Source of the DNA: Pseudomonadales bacterium | GTDB taxonomy: Bacteria > Pseudomonadota > Gammaproteobacteria > Pseudomonadales > Halieaceae | Assembly (NCBI GenBank): GCA_024234735.1 | Contig: JACKNV010000001.1 | Coordinates: forward strand, 620,001-684,000 | Direction: 5' to 3' | DNA: 64,000 nt | Shown: piece by piece, positions 34,685 to 44,055 of the stretch | Position numbering within the stretch: the stretch's first letter is position 1 | How the letters are laid out: the number at the start of each line of letters is the position of its first letter | Notes under the pieces: model-generated | What the model was told of the DNA's origin: nothing | Databases searched by the model: none | The model's input: the letters and a program-made list of their open reading frames with translations, nothing else | Translations under genes and position numbers: made by a program

Positions 34685-37600
34685 CAGGCTGCATTTTCCG
34701 TCAGGTCGTTGGCAAGGTGGCCCAGCAGGGTCTCGACAAACTGCTGGCGTTCGGCCGGTTCCCGCAGCTCGCGCTCGAAGCGCAGGCGTGTGGCCCCAGC
34801 CAGTTTATAGACCCGGGGCTCCGACTGCACCAGTTTCACGAGGGCCAAGGGGTTGACCCCCGTGGTGGTCTTGAAATCGATGCTGCCGCCCCCGGGGCCT
34901 GCCTCGATGGCACTGATTCCGAGGCGTTCCGCCTTGAGGCGTATTCCGGCCAGCAGGAACAGGTTTTTGATCTGCTCGGTGAGCAGCCCGAATCGGTCTA
35001 TCATTTCCACCTGCAAGTCGCGCAACCCGTTCTCGTCGGGAGCGGCGGCGATGCGTTTGTACAGCACCAGGCGAGCGTTGACGTCTGGCAGGTAGTCCTC
35101 GGGGATCAGCGCCGGCAGGTGCAGGTTGATCTCGGTGCCCTGTTCCAGGGGCGCGTCGGCGTCCGGTATTTCCCCCCGCTGCAGGGATTTGACCGCGCGT
35201 TGCAGCATGTCCATGTACAGGGCGAAGCCCACACTGTGGATCTGGCCGCTCTGTTCGTCTCCGAGCAGTTCGCCGGCACCGCGTATCTCCAGGTCGTGGG
35301 TCGCCAGCAGGTAGCCCGCTCCCAGGTCGCCGGCGGCCTCGATCGCCTCCAGGCGCTTGGCGGCGTCCGGGGTCAGTGCCGAGCGGGGAGGGCACATCAG
35401 GTAGGCATAAGCCTGGTGGTGGGAGCGGCCCACGCGACCGCGCAACTGGTGCAGCTGCGCCAGGCCGAATCTGTCGGCGCGCTCGATAATGATGGTGTTG
35501 GCGTTGGGGATGTCGATGCCCGTCTCGATAATGGTGGTGCACAGCAGGATGTGGTGCCGCTGGTGATAGAAAGTCGACATGACCTGCTCGAGTTCCAGCT
35601 CGCGCATCTGGCCGTGGGCCACCGCGATGCTCAATTCCGGCAACAATTCGCGCAACTTGCGCGCCTGCTCCTCGATGGTCTTAACCTCGTTATGCAGGTA
35701 GTAGACCTGGCCGCCGCGCAGGGTCTCGCGCATCACCGCTTCCCTGACCAGGGCAATATTGTGTTCGCGCACGAAGGTCTTGATCGACAGGCGCCGGGCC
35801 GGTGGCGTGGCGATGATGGACAGATCGCGCATGCCGCCCATGGCCATGTTCAGGGTCCTGGGTATAGGGGTGGCGGTGAGGGTGAGCACGTCGACTTCCG
35901 CGCGCAGGGCCTTGATGACCTCTTTCTGCTTGACGCCGAAGCGGTGCTCCTCGTCGATGACCAGCAGGCCCAGGTCGGCAAAGCGGAAATTGTCCTGCAG
36001 CAGCTTGTGGGTGCCAATCAGAATGTCCACCTTCCCGGCGGCTACCCGGCGCATCACCTCTGCCAGTTGTTTGCCGGAACGAAACCGCGACACCACCTCG
36101 ACCGTGACGCCCCATTCGGCAAAACGATCGCAGAAGGAGTTGAAGTGCTGCTGCGCCAGCAGCGTGGTAGGCACCAGCACGGCTACCTGTTTCTGGTCGC
36201 GGGTGGCCAGGAACGCGGCGCGCATGGCCACCTCGGTCTTGCCGAAGCCCACGTCGCCGCATACCAGGCGATCCATTACTCGCGGACTGTGCATATCCTC
36301 AAGGACTGCGTCGATGGCCTGCTGCTGGTCGGGGGTTTCCTCGAAAGGAAAGGCGGCGGCAAACTGTTCGTAGTCGTGATTGCATGCAGAGAAGGCAAAA
36401 CCCTGCCTGGCTTCCCGGCGGGCGTATACCTCCAGTAATTGGGCCGCGACATCGCTGGCTTTCTCACCGGCTTTGCGGCGGGCCTTTTCCCACTGGTCGG
36501 AACCCAGTTTATGCAGTGGTGCCAGCTCCGGGTCGGCACCGGCGTAGCGGCTGATCAGGTGCAGCGAGGCCACCGGCACGTACAGTTTGGAGCCCTGGGC
36601 ATATTCCAGGGCGAGAAACTCCGCTTGCTCGCCATCTACTTCGAGGGTCTGCAGTCCGCAATAGCGGCCCACTCCGTGTTCCAGGTGGACCACTGGTACG
36701 CCTTCGCGCAGCTCGTTGATATCGCGCAACAGAGTGGCCGCCGCGGCCTCGTCCTGTTTCTGGCCGCGACGCCGACGCTGGGCGACGCGGTTGCCGAACA
36801 GTTGCGCCTCGCAGACCAGGGTCGGCCTGCCCGGGCCGAAGTACATGCCCCTGTCCAGCGGCGCCGTGGCAATGGCGAAATCCAGGCCCGAGGCGAGGAA
36901 ACCCTGCCAGTTGTCGACCTGTGGTGGTGTCAGCCCCACCTCGCGCAACGCCTCCAGGAGAATTTCCCGGCGGCCCGCCGATTCCGCGCACAACAATACC
37001 GGCCCGTCGTGATCCTGGAGAAACCGGCGCAGGCGCTGTGCGGGTGTCAGCTGGCGGTCGCTATCCAACTCGGGCGGGGATTTGACCCCGGACTGCTGGT
37101 GTACGGGGGCGTCGACGGCGTGCCGCAGTTCCAGGACCGCGTAGCGCCCCAGAATCTGGTACAACTCCTCCACCGGAGTAAAGCAACGGGAGGGAGCCAG
37201 CAGGGGGCGTCGCGAATCGATGCCGTATTCCTCGAAGCGCTGTTGCACCTCGTCCCAGAAATGGCGCGCAGCCCCGTGATGGTCGCCGCTGGTGATGATG
37301 GCGGCGTTGTCCGGCAGGTAATCGAACAAGGTGGCGCAGCGCTCGAAAAACAGGGGCAGATAGTATTCGCAGCCTCCGGGGCTGCGCCCGGCGCTGACCT
37401 CCACGTAGGCTGGGCAGAGGTCTGGGTCCACCTCGAACGTGTCGTACCAGTTCATCTGGAAGCGGCTGATGGCTCCCCGGTCCAGCGGATATTCCCTTCC
37501 GGGCAGCAGGCGAATGGCATCCACCTTGTCCACCGTCCGCTGGGTCTCGGGGTCGAAGGTCCGCAGGCTGTCGATTTCCTGGTCCAGCAGGTCGATGCGA

Positions 37601-38148
37601 TAGGGCCGCTCGCTACCCATGGGAAAGATGTCCAGCAGCGAGCCGCGCAGGGCAAACTCGCCGTGTTCGTACACGGTTTCCACGTTGAGGTAGCCGTTGC
37701 GTTGCAGATTGCGGCGGAAGCTGTCGATGTCCACGGTCTGGCCGGTGGCCATGACCAGGCTGGACCCGGCGATGTACTCGGTTGGCGCCAGCCGGTGCAT
37801 CAGGGTCGGTATGGGTACCACCAGGATGCCCGAGGTCGTGGCGGGCAGGCGGTAGAGTGTGTCCAGCCGCTCGGAGATGATGTCCTGGTGGGGTGAGAAG
37901 CTGTCGTAGGGCAGGGTTTCCCAGTCGGGGAAGGCCAGTACTTCCAGCGGTTCGTCGAGGAAGAATGGCAGCTCCCGTTCCAGGGCCAGGGCCGAGCTGG
38001 TATCCGCGGTGATAACCACCAGTAGTTGTCCGGGGCGTGCCAGTTCGGCTATACAGCGGGCCTCGGCGCTGCCCGAGAAGGGGCCCAGCGCGGTGCGGGT
38101 GGCCGGCCTGGTGGGCCAGGGCGTATCAGCTAGCAATCTGGAAAACAT
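34684..38148 (-). CDS. mfd: Transcription-repair coupling factor Mfd
   Basis: 1154 residues from ATG 38148, the standard length. UvrB-homology domains at the N-terminus, a CarD-like RNA polymerase-interaction domain near residues 480-540 (LEHGVGRYCGLQTL), and a RecG-like translocase with Walker A CGDVGFGKTEVAMRAAF (about 633) and the box VIDEEHRFGVKQKE (about 729). The C-terminal TRCF domain follows. It removes stalled RNA polymerase and recruits UvrA. It is divergent from gap across about 180 bases and followed by csiV. Confidence 0.98.
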   Translation of the reverse strand: MFSRLLADTPWPTRPATRTALGPFSGSAEARCIAELARPGQLLVVITADTSSALALERELPFFLDEPLEVLAFPDWETLPYDSFSPHQDIISERLDTLYRLPATTSGILVVPIPTLMHRLAPTEYIAGSSLVMATGQTVDIDSFRRNLQRNGYLNVETVYEHGEFALRGSLLDIFPMGSERPYRIDLLDQEIDSLRTFDPETQRTVDKVDAIRLLPGREYPLDRGAISRFQMNWYDTFEVDPDLCPAYVEVSAGRSPGGCEYYLPLFFERCATLFDYLPDNAAIITSGDHHGAARHFWDEVQQRFEEYGIDSRRPLLAPSRCFTPVEELYQILGRYAVLELRHAVDAPVHQQSGVKSPPELDSDRQLTPAQRLRRFLQDHDGPVLLCAESAGRREILLEALREVGLTPPQVDNWQGFLASGLDFAIATAPLDRGMYFGPGRPTLVCEAQLFGNRVAQRRRRGQKQDEAAAATLLRDINELREGVPVVHLEHGVGRYCGLQTLEVDGEQAEFLALEYAQGSKLYVPVASLHLISRYAGADPELAPLHKLGSDQWEKARRKAGEKASDVAAQLLEVYARREARQGFAFSACNHDYEQFAAAFPFEETPDQQQAIDAVLEDMHSPRVMDRLVCGDVGFGKTEVAMRAAFLATRDQKQVAVLVPTTLLAQQHFNSFCDRFAEWGVTVEVVSRFRSGKQLAEVMRRVAAGKVDILIGTHKLLQDNFRFADLGLLVIDEEHRFGVKQKEVIKALRAEVDVLTLTATPIPRTLNMAMGGMRDLSIIATPPARRLSIKTFVREHNIALVREAVMRETLRGGQVYYLHNEVKTIEEQARKLRELLPELSIAVAHGQMRELELEQVMSTFYHQRHHILLCTTIIETGIDIPNANTIIIERADRFGLAQLHQLRGRVGRSHHQAYAYLMCPPRSALTPDAAKRLEAIEAAGDLGAGYLLATHDLEIRGAGELLGDEQSGQIHSVGFALYMDMLQRAVKSLQRGEIPDADAPLEQGTEINLHLPALIPEDYLPDVNARLVLYKRIAAAPDENGLRDLQVEMIDRFGLLTEQIKNLFLLAGIRLKAERLGISAIEAGPGGGSIDFKTTTGVNPLALVKLVQSEPRVYKLAGATRLRFERELREPAERQQFVETLLGHLANDLTENAA

Positions 38149-38329
38149 AGGTGGTGAGTGCCTGGGGCGGGTTGCTCGGGGACGCCATTGCAGCGTTATT
38201 GTAGCGTCAAGCCGGTGTTGATAACCAGCAAGTGCGGGCCACCTCCGGTAATTCGGCCATTGTAACTTGCGCCCCGGCGGCACTGGAACGATAATACGCG
38301 CCCCAATCCAGCCTGAGGATTCGCCCACC

Positions 38330-39802
38330 GTGACTGAAGATCGCCAGCGCCCGCGCCCCGACGACTATTTCAAAAACTGGAAAGAGCGCGAGGCTCTCGC
38401 CGAGGGAATGATTCCCCTGGTAGGGCAGTTGTCCCGGCAAAAGAGCGTCAAATGCTATATCTACGGCAAGCCATTGGTGAACCGTTCGGTGCTGGAGATC
38501 ATGAAAGATCACCGCTATGTGCGCCAGGTGGAGGGCAACGAGCTGTCCGAGTTCGAAACCTTCCCGGTCTTCTCCCATCTCGTGAACCTGGACCTTGGCC
38601 CCGCGCATATTGATGTCGGGCGGCTGGCGGTGCTCTATCAGGAACAGGGGGTGCCGGCGGGGCTGAGTCTGGAGCAGTACCTCGACCGCGAGCTGGCCGA
38701 CCTGGTCGGCAACCGGAGCAAGCCGCTGGATAAACCCCAGGATGTGGTGTTGTACGGTTTTGGCCGGATTGGCCGCTTGATGGCCCGCCTGCTGATCGAG
38801 AAGACCGATGGTGGGGATTGCCTGCGACTGCGCGCCATCGTGGTGCGCAAGGGCAGCGCTCCCAACGACCTGGTCAAGCGGGTCAGCCTGTTGCGGCGGG
38901 ACTCGGTACACGGCGCTTTCGACGGCACCATCCGGGTCGACGAAGAGCGCGGTTCCTTCGTCGCCAACGGCAATGAGGTCAAGGTGATCTACGCCAATAG
39001 CCCCGCCGAGATCGACTACACTGCCTATGGTATCAACGACGCCATCATTATCGACAATACCGGTGTCTGGCGCGACCAGGAGGGCCTGTCCCAACACCTC
39101 AAGAGCAAGGGCGCCAGCAAGGTCATCCTCACTGCCCCGGGAAAGGGCGACCTGAAGAATATCGTTGCCGGTATCAACGGCAGCCTCATCGAGCCCACCG
39201 ACACCATCATCTCGGCGGCCTCCTGTACCACCAATGCGATCGCCCCGCCGTTGAAGGCGATGGACGACGAGTACGGGATAGTGGCCGGCCACGTCGAAAC
39301 GGTGCATGCCTATACCAACGACCAGAACCTGACCGACAACTACCACAAGGCCTCGCGGCGCGGGCGCAGCGCTCCGCTCAACATGGTCATCACCGAGACC
39401 GGGGCGGCCAAGGCCGTGGGCAAAGTATTGCCGCAGCTCATGGGCAAGCTCACCGGCAATGCCATCCGGGTGCCCACGCCCAACGTCTCCATGGCCATTC
39501 TCAACCTGACCCTCGAGCGCGAGACCAGTGTCGAGGAGGTGAACGAGTTCATGCGCAACCAGGCCCTGCACTCGGCGTTGCGCAACCAGATTGACTACAC
39601 CGCCTCCCCGGAGATCGTCTCTACCGATTTCGTGGGCTCGCGTCACGCCTGTATCTTCGATGCCCAGGCCACCATCGTCAACGGCAAGCAGGCAGTGCTG
39701 TACCTGTGGTATGACAACGAGTTCGGCTACAGCTGCCAGGTGCACCGTATCCTGGAGATCATGGCGGGCATCCACTTCGCCGTATACCCCAGGGAGGGCT
39801 AG
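38330..39802 (+). CDS. gap: Glyceraldehyde-3-phosphate dehydrogenase, long form
   Basis: 490 residues from GTG 38330, with GAGGA 10 bases upstream. An N-terminal extension of about 135 residues precedes the classical fold, which begins PQDVVLYGFGRIGRLMARLL near residue 137. Catalytic Cys299 in SAASCTTNAIAPPL and the C-terminal LYLWYDNEFGYSCQV are conserved. It interconverts glyceraldehyde 3-phosphate and 1,3-bisphosphoglycerate. The long form next to mfd matches the gene order in Pseudomonas. NAD versus NADP preference is not clear from motifs. Confidence 0.95.
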   Translation: MTEDRQRPRPDDYFKNWKEREALAEGMIPLVGQLSRQKSVKCYIYGKPLVNRSVLEIMKDHRYVRQVEGNELSEFETFPVFSHLVNLDLGPAHIDVGRLAVLYQEQGVPAGLSLEQYLDRELADLVGNRSKPLDKPQDVVLYGFGRIGRLMARLLIEKTDGGDCLRLRAIVVRKGSAPNDLVKRVSLLRRDSVHGAFDGTIRVDEERGSFVANGNEVKVIYANSPAEIDYTAYGINDAIIIDNTGVWRDQEGLSQHLKSKGASKVILTAPGKGDLKNIVAGINGSLIEPTDTIISAASCTTNAIAPPLKAMDDEYGIVAGHVETVHAYTNDQNLTDNYHKASRRGRSAPLNMVITETGAAKAVGKVLPQLMGKLTGNAIRVPTPNVSMAILNLTLERETSVEEVNEFMRNQALHSALRNQIDYTASPEIVSTDFVGSRHACIFDAQATIVNGKQAVLYLWYDNEFGYSCQVHRILEIMAGIHFAVYPREG

Positions 39803-39837
39803 CGCGGCAGGCTGCGGGGGTGGCGGTTGCGCCGCGC
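39803..39837 (+). terminator. Possible hairpin after gap
   Basis: GCGCGGC at 39803-39809 pairs with GCCGCGC at 39831-39837 across a 21-base loop, right after the gap stop. No T tract follows. Weak candidate. Confidence 0.3.
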
Positions 39838-39923
39838 CCCGCTGTGGCGTCTAACCCGACAAAACTTGTGCCGAATCAAAGAACCGGCGCGCTCCCTTGT
39901 GGCCTTTCATGGGGGCATTCCGC

Positions 39924-39990
39924 TATAATGCGCGCGATTCGGGAGTCGATACGACTCCGGTGCGTTCGCAACCGGTCTGTCGCCCCTGAG
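39924..39990 (+). promoter_or_regulatory. nqr promoter -10 and structured leader
   Basis: TATAAT at 39924-39929 lacks a good -35 at normal spacing. About 110 bases of leader before nqrA hold a 7-bp hairpin GGAGTCG-ATA-CGACTCC (39942-39958) and a second one starting CCGGTGCG and closing at ACCGG (39957-39975). A transcribed structured leader is likely; its role is unknown. Confidence 0.45.
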
Positions 39991-40038
39991 ACGGCTTTGG
40001 CCCATCCACATTTGTTATCGAATCTGTAGGCGGATCGT

Positions 40039-41382
40039 ATGATCAAGATCAAGCGGGGCATGGATATTCCGATCCTGGGAGCTCCCCGGCAAGAGATAGA
40101 AGACGCGCCCGCCGCGCGTTCCGTGGCGCTGGTGGGCTTTGATTACGTCGGGATGAAGCCGACCATGGAAGTCCGGGAAGGGGACCGGGTGAAGTGTGGC
40201 CAGTTGCTGTTCACCGACAAGAAAACCGCTGGCGTCAACTACACCGCACCCGGCAGCGGCGTCGTCTCCGCTATCAACCGCGGCGCCAAGCGTGTTCTGC
40301 AATCAGTGGTTATCGAGCTGGACGGCGATGACTGCGAAAGTTTTTCCAGTTATAGCGCCGAAGCCGCTGCCGGCCTGGATGCCGGCACCGTGCGCCAGCA
40401 ACTGGTGGCCAGCGGCCAGTGGACCGCGCTGCGCACCCGGCCCTATAGCAAGGTGCCGGCACCCGACAGCGATGCCGCCGCCATTTTTGTCACCGCCATG
40501 GACACCCACCCACTGGCGGCCGACCCCGCGGTGGTGATAGCCGGGCAGCGCGAGGCTTTTGCGCTGGGCCAGGACCTGCTGGCCAAACTGACGTCCGGTA
40601 ACCTCTATGTCTGCGCGGCCCCCGATGCCGATATCCCCCAGGGGAAGGCGGGCAACATCAGGCTGGAGCGCTTTGCCGGCCCCCATCCCGCCGGCCTGGC
40701 TGGAACCCACGTGCATTTTCTCGAAGGCGCCGGCGCCAGCAAGGTGGTGTGGACTGTCGGCTACCAGGACGTGATCGCCATCGGCCGCCTGTTCCTGGAC
40801 GGCCGGCTGTATACCGAGCGGGTGATCGCCCTGGCGGGCCCCCAGGTGGAAGACCCGCGCCTGCTGCGCACCCGCCTGGGTGTGGACCTGCAGGCGCTGT
40901 GTGCCGGGCAGTTGCGCAGCGGCGACAACCGGATCATCAGCGGTTCGGTGCTGGGGGGGCGCGCGGTATCCGGCGCCACTGCATACCTGGGGCGCTACCA
41001 CAACCAGGTCTGCGTGTTGCAGGAGGGGCGCCAGCGCGAATTCATGGGCTGGCTGTCGCCGGGATTCGACAAACATTCCAATCTCGGCATCTATTTCACC
41101 AGCTTTTTCGGCACCCGGCCGCTGGCCATGACCACCACCACCAACGGCAGTGAGCGGGCCATGGTTCCGGTGGGTAGCTACGAGAAGATCATGCCGCTGG
41201 ACATATTGCCCACGCAGCTGTTGCGCTCCCTGATTGTGGGGGACACCGAAATGGCGCAGGCCCTGGGCTGCATGGAACTGGACGAGGAAGACCTGGCGCT
41301 GTGTACCTATGTCTGCCCGGGCAAGTACGAGTACGGTCCTATACTGAGGGACAACCTGACTCGCATCGAGAAGGAGGGTTAA
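40039..41382 (+). CDS. nqrA: Na+-translocating NADH:quinone reductase subunit A
   Basis: 447 residues, the usual length. MIKIKRGMDIPILGAPRQ start, GVNYTAPGSGVVSAINRGAKR lipoyl-like barrel segment and FLEGAGASKVVWTVGYQDV. NqrA is the peripheral cytoplasmic subunit that carries the ubiquinone-related site of the sodium pump. It is first in a six-gene operon with spacings of 0-16 bases or overlaps. Confidence 0.97.
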   Translation: MIKIKRGMDIPILGAPRQEIEDAPAARSVALVGFDYVGMKPTMEVREGDRVKCGQLLFTDKKTAGVNYTAPGSGVVSAINRGAKRVLQSVVIELDGDDCESFSSYSAEAAAGLDAGTVRQQLVASGQWTALRTRPYSKVPAPDSDAAAIFVTAMDTHPLAADPAVVIAGQREAFALGQDLLAKLTSGNLYVCAAPDADIPQGKAGNIRLERFAGPHPAGLAGTHVHFLEGAGASKVVWTVGYQDVIAIGRLFLDGRLYTERVIALAGPQVEDPRLLRTRLGVDLQALCAGQLRSGDNRIISGSVLGGRAVSGATAYLGRYHNQVCVLQEGRQREFMGWLSPGFDKHSNLGIYFTSFFGTRPLAMTTTTNGSERAMVPVGSYEKIMPLDILPTQLLRSLIVGDTEMAQALGCMELDEEDLALCTYVCPGKYEYGPILRDNLTRIEKEG

Positions 41383-41385
41383 GGC

Positions 41386-42627
41386 GTGGGACTGCGCAAG
41401 ATTCTTGACGATATCGAACATCACTTCCAGGAAGGGGGGCGCTACCAGAAGTGGTTCGCCCTGTACGAGGTATTCGACACTTTCCTGTATTCGCCCAGCA
41501 GCGTAACCCGCTCCACCGCGCATGTGCGCGACGGCATCGACCTGAAACGGATCATGATCACCGTGTGGCTGGCGGCCTTTCCCGCCATGTTCTACGGCAT
41601 GTACAACCTGGGGTTGCAGTCCTATGAGGTGATGCCGGAGTGGCAGCGGCTCGAGGGGCTCGATGGCTGGCGCGGCTACCTGATCAATCTGTTCAGCGCC
41701 TATGACCCCGGCAGTATTTGGGATTGCTTCTGGTTCGGCGCCGTGTACTTCCTGCCCATCTACATCGTCACCTTCCTGGTGGGGATCAGTTGGGAGATTC
41801 TGTTCGCTATCCGTCGCGGTCACGAGGTCAACGAGGGCTTCTTCGTCACCTCGATCCTGTTCGCGCTCACCTGCCCACCGGACATCCCCCTGTGGCAGGT
41901 CGCCCTGGGTATCAGCTTTGGCGTGGTAATCGGCAAGGAAGTATTCGGCGGTACCGGCAAGAACTTCCTCAATCCGGCGCTCACCGGGCGGGCTTTCCTG
42001 TATTTCGCCTACCCGGCGCAGATGTCAGGCGACATGGTGTGGCGGGCTTTCGACGGCTACACATCGGCGACCACCGTGCTGGAAGCGGACGCCTACACCG
42101 GGCCCACGGCGCTGTCGCTGGTGGCGTCCAAGGGCATGGAGGGGTTGCAGCAGCAGTGGTCCTGGATGGAGGCGTTCCTGGGCTCCATACCGGGCTCCAT
42201 CGGCGAGACCTCCACCCTGGCAATTTTCATTGGCGGTGTCCTGCTGCTGCTCACCCGGGTTGCCTCCTGGCGCATCATGGCGGGTGTCATGATCGGCATG
42301 ATAGCCCTGTCCACGCTGTTCAACGTGGTGGGCTCCGACAGCAACCTGTCGTTCGCCATGCCCTGGTACTGGCACCTGGTGACCGGTGGTTTCGCCTTCG
42401 GCATGGTGTTCATGGCGACCGACCCGGTGTCGGCGGCCATGACCGATGTCGGCAAGTGGATTTTCGGCATTCTCATCGGCGTGATGACGGTGCTGATCCG
42501 GGTCGTGAACCCTGCCTTCCCCGAGGGCATTATGCTGGCGATCCTGTTCGCCAACCTGTTCGCCCCGCTGATCGACCACTTTGTGATTCAGGCCAATATC
42601 AAACGGAGGCTTGCACGTGTCCAGTAA
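41386..42627 (+). CDS. nqrB: Na+-NQR subunit B (flavinylated membrane subunit)
   Basis: 413 residues from GTG 41386, with AAGGAGG upstream. About ten transmembrane helices. It normally carries FMN esterified to a Thr in a sequence like DGFSGATALS, plus riboflavin. Here the region reads DGYTSATT (residues 223-230), then DAYTGPTALS (235-244). The second aligns better with the usual motif and puts Thr241 as the likely FMN site, but with Pro in place of Ala. Confidence 0.96.
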   Translation: MGLRKILDDIEHHFQEGGRYQKWFALYEVFDTFLYSPSSVTRSTAHVRDGIDLKRIMITVWLAAFPAMFYGMYNLGLQSYEVMPEWQRLEGLDGWRGYLINLFSAYDPGSIWDCFWFGAVYFLPIYIVTFLVGISWEILFAIRRGHEVNEGFFVTSILFALTCPPDIPLWQVALGISFGVVIGKEVFGGTGKNFLNPALTGRAFLYFAYPAQMSGDMVWRAFDGYTSATTVLEADAYTGPTALSLVASKGMEGLQQQWSWMEAFLGSIPGSIGETSTLAIFIGGVLLLLTRVASWRIMAGVMIGMIALSTLFNVVGSDSNLSFAMPWYWHLVTGGFAFGMVFMATDPVSAAMTDVGKWIFGILIGVMTVLIRVVNPAFPEGIMLAILFANLFAPLIDHFVIQANIKRRLARVQ

Positions 42628-43390
42628 CGACAGTACCGCCAAGACGCTGTTAGTCGCGTTCTCCCTCAGCATCGTCTGCGCGATCTTCGTATCGGCAGCG
42701 GCGGTGGTGTTGCAGCCGGCCCAGGAGATCAACAAGACCCTGGACCGCAAGCGCAATATTCTCGCCGCGGCGGGCATGCTGGAGGAGGGCCGCAGCGTGG
42801 AGGAGCAGTTCTCCCAGGTTTCCACCCGGGTGGTGGATCTGCGCACCGGCAAGTTCGTGACAGATATAGACCCGCAAAAATACGACCAGCGCAAGGCCGC
42901 CAAGGACCCCGGCGAATCCACCAATTTGTCCGACGAGGAGGATATCGCCAATATTGGCCGCCGCGAGGACTACTCGCTGGTGTACGTGGTGGAGAATTCT
43001 GCAGGGGAACTGGAGAAGGTCATCCTGCCCATTCGCGGCTATGGCCTGTGGTCCACCCTGTACGGCTTCATCGCCCTGGAACACGATGCCAATACCGTGG
43101 CCGGTCTGGGGTTCTACGAGCATGGCGAGACGCCCGGGCTGGGGGGCGAAGTGGACAATCCGCGCTGGAAAGCCATGTGGCCCGGAAAGCAGGTGTATCG
43201 CGACGGCCAGGTGGAGATACACCTGATCAAGGGCTCGGTGGATCCGGGCAGCGATACGGCGTCCTGGCAGGTAGACGGTCTTGCCGGCGCCACCCTGACC
43301 TCGCGCGGGGTCACCAACCTGGTGCAGTTCTGGCTGGGTGAAAACGGCTTCGAACCCTTCCTCAACAACCTGCAAGCAGGGGAGGCTTAA
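42617..43390 (+). CDS. nqrC: Na+-NQR subunit C (covalent FMN)
   Basis: 257 residues from GTG 42617, with GGAGG 7 bases upstream (a TTG at 42611 is less likely). One N-terminal transmembrane helix, then a periplasmic domain with the ApbE target motif DGLAGATLTS; Thr226 is the predicted FMN attachment site. The start overlaps nqrB by 11 bases. Confidence 0.96.
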   Translation: MSSNDSTAKTLLVAFSLSIVCAIFVSAAAVVLQPAQEINKTLDRKRNILAAAGMLEEGRSVEEQFSQVSTRVVDLRTGKFVTDIDPQKYDQRKAAKDPGESTNLSDEEDIANIGRREDYSLVYVVENSAGELEKVILPIRGYGLWSTLYGFIALEHDANTVAGLGFYEHGETPGLGGEVDNPRWKAMWPGKQVYRDGQVEIHLIKGSVDPGSDTASWQVDGLAGATLTSRGVTNLVQFWLGENGFEPFLNNLQAGEA

Positions 43391-43392
43391 TC

Positions 43393-44055
43393 ATGGAAAC
43401 AGTCAAGGAAACACTGACCGGCCCAATTTTCAGGAACAATCCCATTGCCCTGCAAATTCTCGGCATCTGCTCAGCACTGGCCGTGACCTCGTCCCTGCAG
43501 GTCACGCTGGTCATGTGCGTGGCGCTGACACTGGTGACGGCGTTTTCCAGCTTTTTCGTCTCCACCATTCGCAACCACATCCCCGGCAGCATCCGCATCA
43601 TCGTCCAGATGGTAATCATCGCTTCGCTGGTCATAGTGGTCGATCAGTTCCTCAAGGCCTATGCCTACGCCATCAGCAAGCAGTTGTCGGTATTTGTCGG
43701 CCTGATCATCACCAACTGTATCGTCATGGGGCGGGCCGAGGCCTTCGCCATGAAGAATCCGCCGGTGGCCAGCTTCCTGGACGGGATCGGCAATGGCCTG
43801 GGATACAGTGTGGTGCTCATTTCGGTTGCCGTGGTGCGCGAACTGTTTGGTGCGGGCAAGCTGATGGGGATAGAAATCCTGCCGCTGGTGACCGAGGGTG
43901 GCTGGTACAACCCCAATGGCCTGCTGTTACTCCCGCCCAGTGCTTTTTTCCTCATCGGCATGTTCATATGGGCCCTGCGCAGTGTGCGTAAAGAACAGTT
44001 GGAAAAGCCGGACTACACGCTTGCGCGTCACCAGCCGGCAAGGGAGGGCGTGTAA
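43393..44055 (+). CDS. nqrD: Na+-NQR subunit D
   Basis: 220 residues with six hydrophobic helices. Cys26 in LGICSALAV and a second Cys in IITNCIVMGRAEAF match the NqrD cysteines that, with those of NqrE, hold an intramembrane iron-sulfur cluster in the known structures. Starts 2 bases after nqrC and ends directly against nqrE. Confidence 0.97.
   Translation: METVKETLTGPIFRNNPIALQILGICSALAVTSSLQVTLVMCVALTLVTAFSSFFVSTIRNHIPGSIRIIVQMVIIASLVIVVDQFLKAYAYAISKQLSVFVGLIITNCIVMGRAEAFAMKNPPVASFLDGIGNGLGYSVVLISVAVVRELFGAGKLMGIEILPLVTEGGWYNPNGLLLLPPSAFFLIGMFIWALRSVRKEQLEKPDYTLARHQPAREGV

Noticed and set aside
36439..37896. Plus-strand frame of 485 codons
   Set aside because: Antisense to mfd, which has full-length motifs; the opposite frame shows no recognisable domain.
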